A stretch of DNA of 6,044 bases, from assembly GCA_029960865.1 (NCBI GenBank), contig JASBVX010000092.1, positions 1-6,044 of the forward strand. The letters are read 5' to 3'. Below are positions 4,329-6,044 of this stretch, in pieces. The translations under genes and the position numbers were made by a program. Below the pieces are notes generated by a model. The model was not told where the DNA came from. It searched no databases and worked only from the letters and a program-made list of their open reading frames with translations. Source of the DNA: Bacillota bacterium (GTDB lineage: Bacteria > Bacillota > Sulfobacillia > RBS10-35). The first letter of the stretch is position 1. Each line of letters starts with the position of its first letter.

Positions 4329-6002
4329 CTAGTATTGGCGCACTTCCGGCTGCCAGCGGGTCATGGTCACCGGCAGCGTCGAAAGCTGGTACTGACCATC
4401 CTTGTACCGCACCAGGGTGTGCTTCAGCCAGTTCTCGTCGTCCCTTTCCCGGTAATCGGTGCGGAAATGGGCGCCGCGGCTCTCCGTGCGGAAGATGGCG
4501 CTGGCCACGATCGTCTCCGCCAGATCCAGCATGTTCTCCAGCTCCAGAACGGAAAGGAGGTTGCTATTGTAAACCCTCCCCTTATCTTGAACCGATACCT
4601 TGGCAAACCTCTCCTTGAGCCCCTGGACCGTCTTCAACGCCTCCTCCAGACCTTTCCCTTCCCGGAAAACCCCCACATCCCGGGTCATGACGGTGCCCAT
4701 CTCCAGGCGCAGGGCAGCCGCCTTTTCTCCGGGGGGCCGATCGAAAAGGCTCTTGATTCTCTTTTCCTGATCAGTCACCCAGCTCTGGCTCAGTTGAGGC
4801 TCTTTCTGCTCCTTGGCATACTCCGCCGCCCTGGCTCCCGCCCGCTTCCCGAAGACCACCGTCTCCAGAAGGGAATTGGCCCCGAGGCGATTCCCTCCGT
4901 GGACGCTGACGCAAGCCGTCTCACCGGCAGCAAAAAGGCCAGGGATCTCCGTCTGGCCCCAGACATCGGTCTTGACACCCCCCATCTGATAGTGCATCCC
5001 GGGGCGCACCGGGACCGGCTCATGGATAATGTCCACCCCCGCGAATTCCAGGGCCAGCTCTCGGATCTGGGGCAGGCGCTCCATGATCTTGGCGGCCCCC
5101 AGATGGCGAAGATCCAGGAGGACGCATTCATCGATCCCCCGCCCCTCGTTGATCTCGATCTGTTCCGCCCGGGACACCACATCCCGGCTGGCCAGCTCCA
5201 TCTTGTGGGGCGCCGATTTCTTCATGAAGCGTTCCCCGTCTTTGTTGAGAAGGTAGGCCCCTTCCCCCCGCGCCGCCTCGCTCAAAAGGGCCCCATTGCC
5301 TTTCAGCGTGGTGGGGTGGAACTGCACCATCTCCATGTCCATGAGGGGTGCCCCCGCCCGATACGCCAGGGCCATGCCGTCGCCCGTGACGATGAGGGCA
5401 TTGGTGGACGGTTCGAAGACCCGCCCCAGACCGCCGGTCGCCAGAATCACCGCCTTGGCCGGGATGAGTTCGATGGCTCCCCGCTTGATGTCCATCGCCA
5501 CCACACCCCGCACGGCCCCCTGATCATCCCGGGCCAGCTCCAAGACGAACCATTCGTCGTAAGAGGTGAGGCCGTGCTTCAAAAGCTGCTCGAACATGAC
5601 ATGCAAAATAGCTTGGCCGGTAAAGTCCCCTACGAAGTACGTGCGCGCATGGCTGGCGCCTCCGAAATTGCGGGACCCAAGACGGCCCGTCTCGTCCCGG
5701 TTGAAGGGGACGCCGAAGTTTTCCAGCTCCACGATGGCCTGTGGAGCTTCCTGCGCCAGAATCTCAATGGCGTCCTGGTCCCCCAGGTAATCGCTCCCTT
5801 TGACGGTGTCGAACGCATGAGACTCCCAGGAATCCTCTTCGCTCAAGGCGGCATTGATCCCACCCTGGGCCGCATTGGAATGGCTGCGGACGGGATAGAC
5901 CTTGGACATGATGGCCACGTCCACTCCCTGCGCCTGGGCCTCCAACGCAGCCCGCATGCCCGCCAGACCTGCTCCCACCACCAGGACATCGTGACCTCGC
6001 AT
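4329..6002 (-). CDS. sdhA: succinate dehydrogenase/fumarate reductase flavoprotein subunit
   Basis: Catalytic FAD subunit that interconverts succinate and fumarate. Numbering from ATG 6002 (557 residues): dinucleotide-binding GAGLAG at 10-15, and SHSNAAQGG at 40-48, whose H41 should carry covalent FAD. The active-site set is complete by alignment with E. coli FrdA: H229 in FHPT, E242 in SEAARGEG, R273 in SRDVVSR, H337 in HYQMGG and R372 in GNRLGANS. The C-terminal domain ends with the family's SRGAHFRTDY and NWLKHTL motifs. The length is normal. ATG 6002 is preferred because the protein then starts MRGHDVLVVGAG as in relatives, with a weak GGTGAG 7 nt upstream; GTG 6014 and GTG 6017 are alternatives, and the frame stays open to the window edge. 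It heads the visible sdhA-sdhB-sdhE operon; the promoter lies outside the window. No membrane segment is present. Confidence 0.96.
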   Translation of the reverse strand: MRGHDVLVVGAGLAGMRAALEAQAQGVDVAIMSKVYPVRSHSNAAQGGINAALSEEDSWESHAFDTVKGSDYLGDQDAIEILAQEAPQAIVELENFGVPFNRDETGRLGSRNFGGASHARTYFVGDFTGQAILHVMFEQLLKHGLTSYDEWFVLELARDDQGAVRGVVAMDIKRGAIELIPAKAVILATGGLGRVFEPSTNALIVTGDGMALAYRAGAPLMDMEMVQFHPTTLKGNGALLSEAARGEGAYLLNKDGERFMKKSAPHKMELASRDVVSRAEQIEINEGRGIDECVLLDLRHLGAAKIMERLPQIRELALEFAGVDIIHEPVPVRPGMHYQMGGVKTDVWGQTEIPGLFAAGETACVSVHGGNRLGANSLLETVVFGKRAGARAAEYAKEQKEPQLSQSWVTDQEKRIKSLFDRPPGEKAAALRLEMGTVMTRDVGVFREGKGLEEALKTVQGLKERFAKVSVQDKGRVYNSNLLSVLELENMLDLAETIVASAIFRTESRGAHFRTDYRERDDENWLKHTLVRYKDGQYQLSTLPVTMTRWQPEVRQY

Positions 6003-6044
6003 GCCGGCTCTCACCACTTTCCATCGCCAGTGTTTGGTGCTATC

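Overview
All convincing genes in this GC-rich window lie on the minus strand. They fall into four transcription groups, read here from the high-coordinate end downward. The gene content and the free use of GTG and TTG starts behind strong purine-rich Shine-Dalgarno sites suggest a Gram-positive-type, possibly thermophilic Bacillota (inference). Clues are a short-form meso-diaminopimelate dehydrogenase like that of Symbiobacterium, a succinate dehydrogenase of the heterodisulfide-reductase-like 'type E', and a fluoride-riboswitch-controlled crcB. No species can be named from the sequence alone.

Region 6044-2368: a compact three-gene sdhA-sdhB-sdhE operon encoding a type E succinate:quinone reductase or fumarate reductase. 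It consists of a flavoprotein, an iron-sulfur protein with an extra cysteine at centre 3 and a long C-terminal extension, and a cysteine-rich HdrB-like subunit in place of the usual membrane anchors. sdhA and sdhB are 21 nt apart; sdhB and sdhE overlap by 4 nt (GTGA).

Region 2367-2016: a single cold-shock protein gene with its own sigma-A-type promoter (perfect TTGACA, 17-nt spacer, TAGAGT). The leader of about 64 nt can fold into a long hairpin reaching into the Shine-Dalgarno site. The gene starts with TTG and is followed by a strong intrinsic terminator.

Region 2015-1162: a fluoride-response unit. A fluoride riboswitch aptamer overlaps an intrinsic terminator just ahead of crcB (fluoride channel), and a DUF190 gene follows 23 nt downstream. 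The architecture is a transcription-attenuation switch: fluoride should stabilise the aptamer pseudoknot, block the terminator and allow expression of both genes.

Region 1161-1: about 340 nt with no convincing gene, then the first 272 codons of ddh (meso-diaminopimelate dehydrogenase for lysine and peptidoglycan precursor synthesis), which runs off the low-coordinate edge. The long open frames on the plus strand are antisense shadows of these conserved genes.

No mobile element, CRISPR array, tRNA or rRNA was seen. The best second-look items are the fluoride switch, the cold-shock leader, and the unusual cysteine patterns in the type E Sdh subunits.
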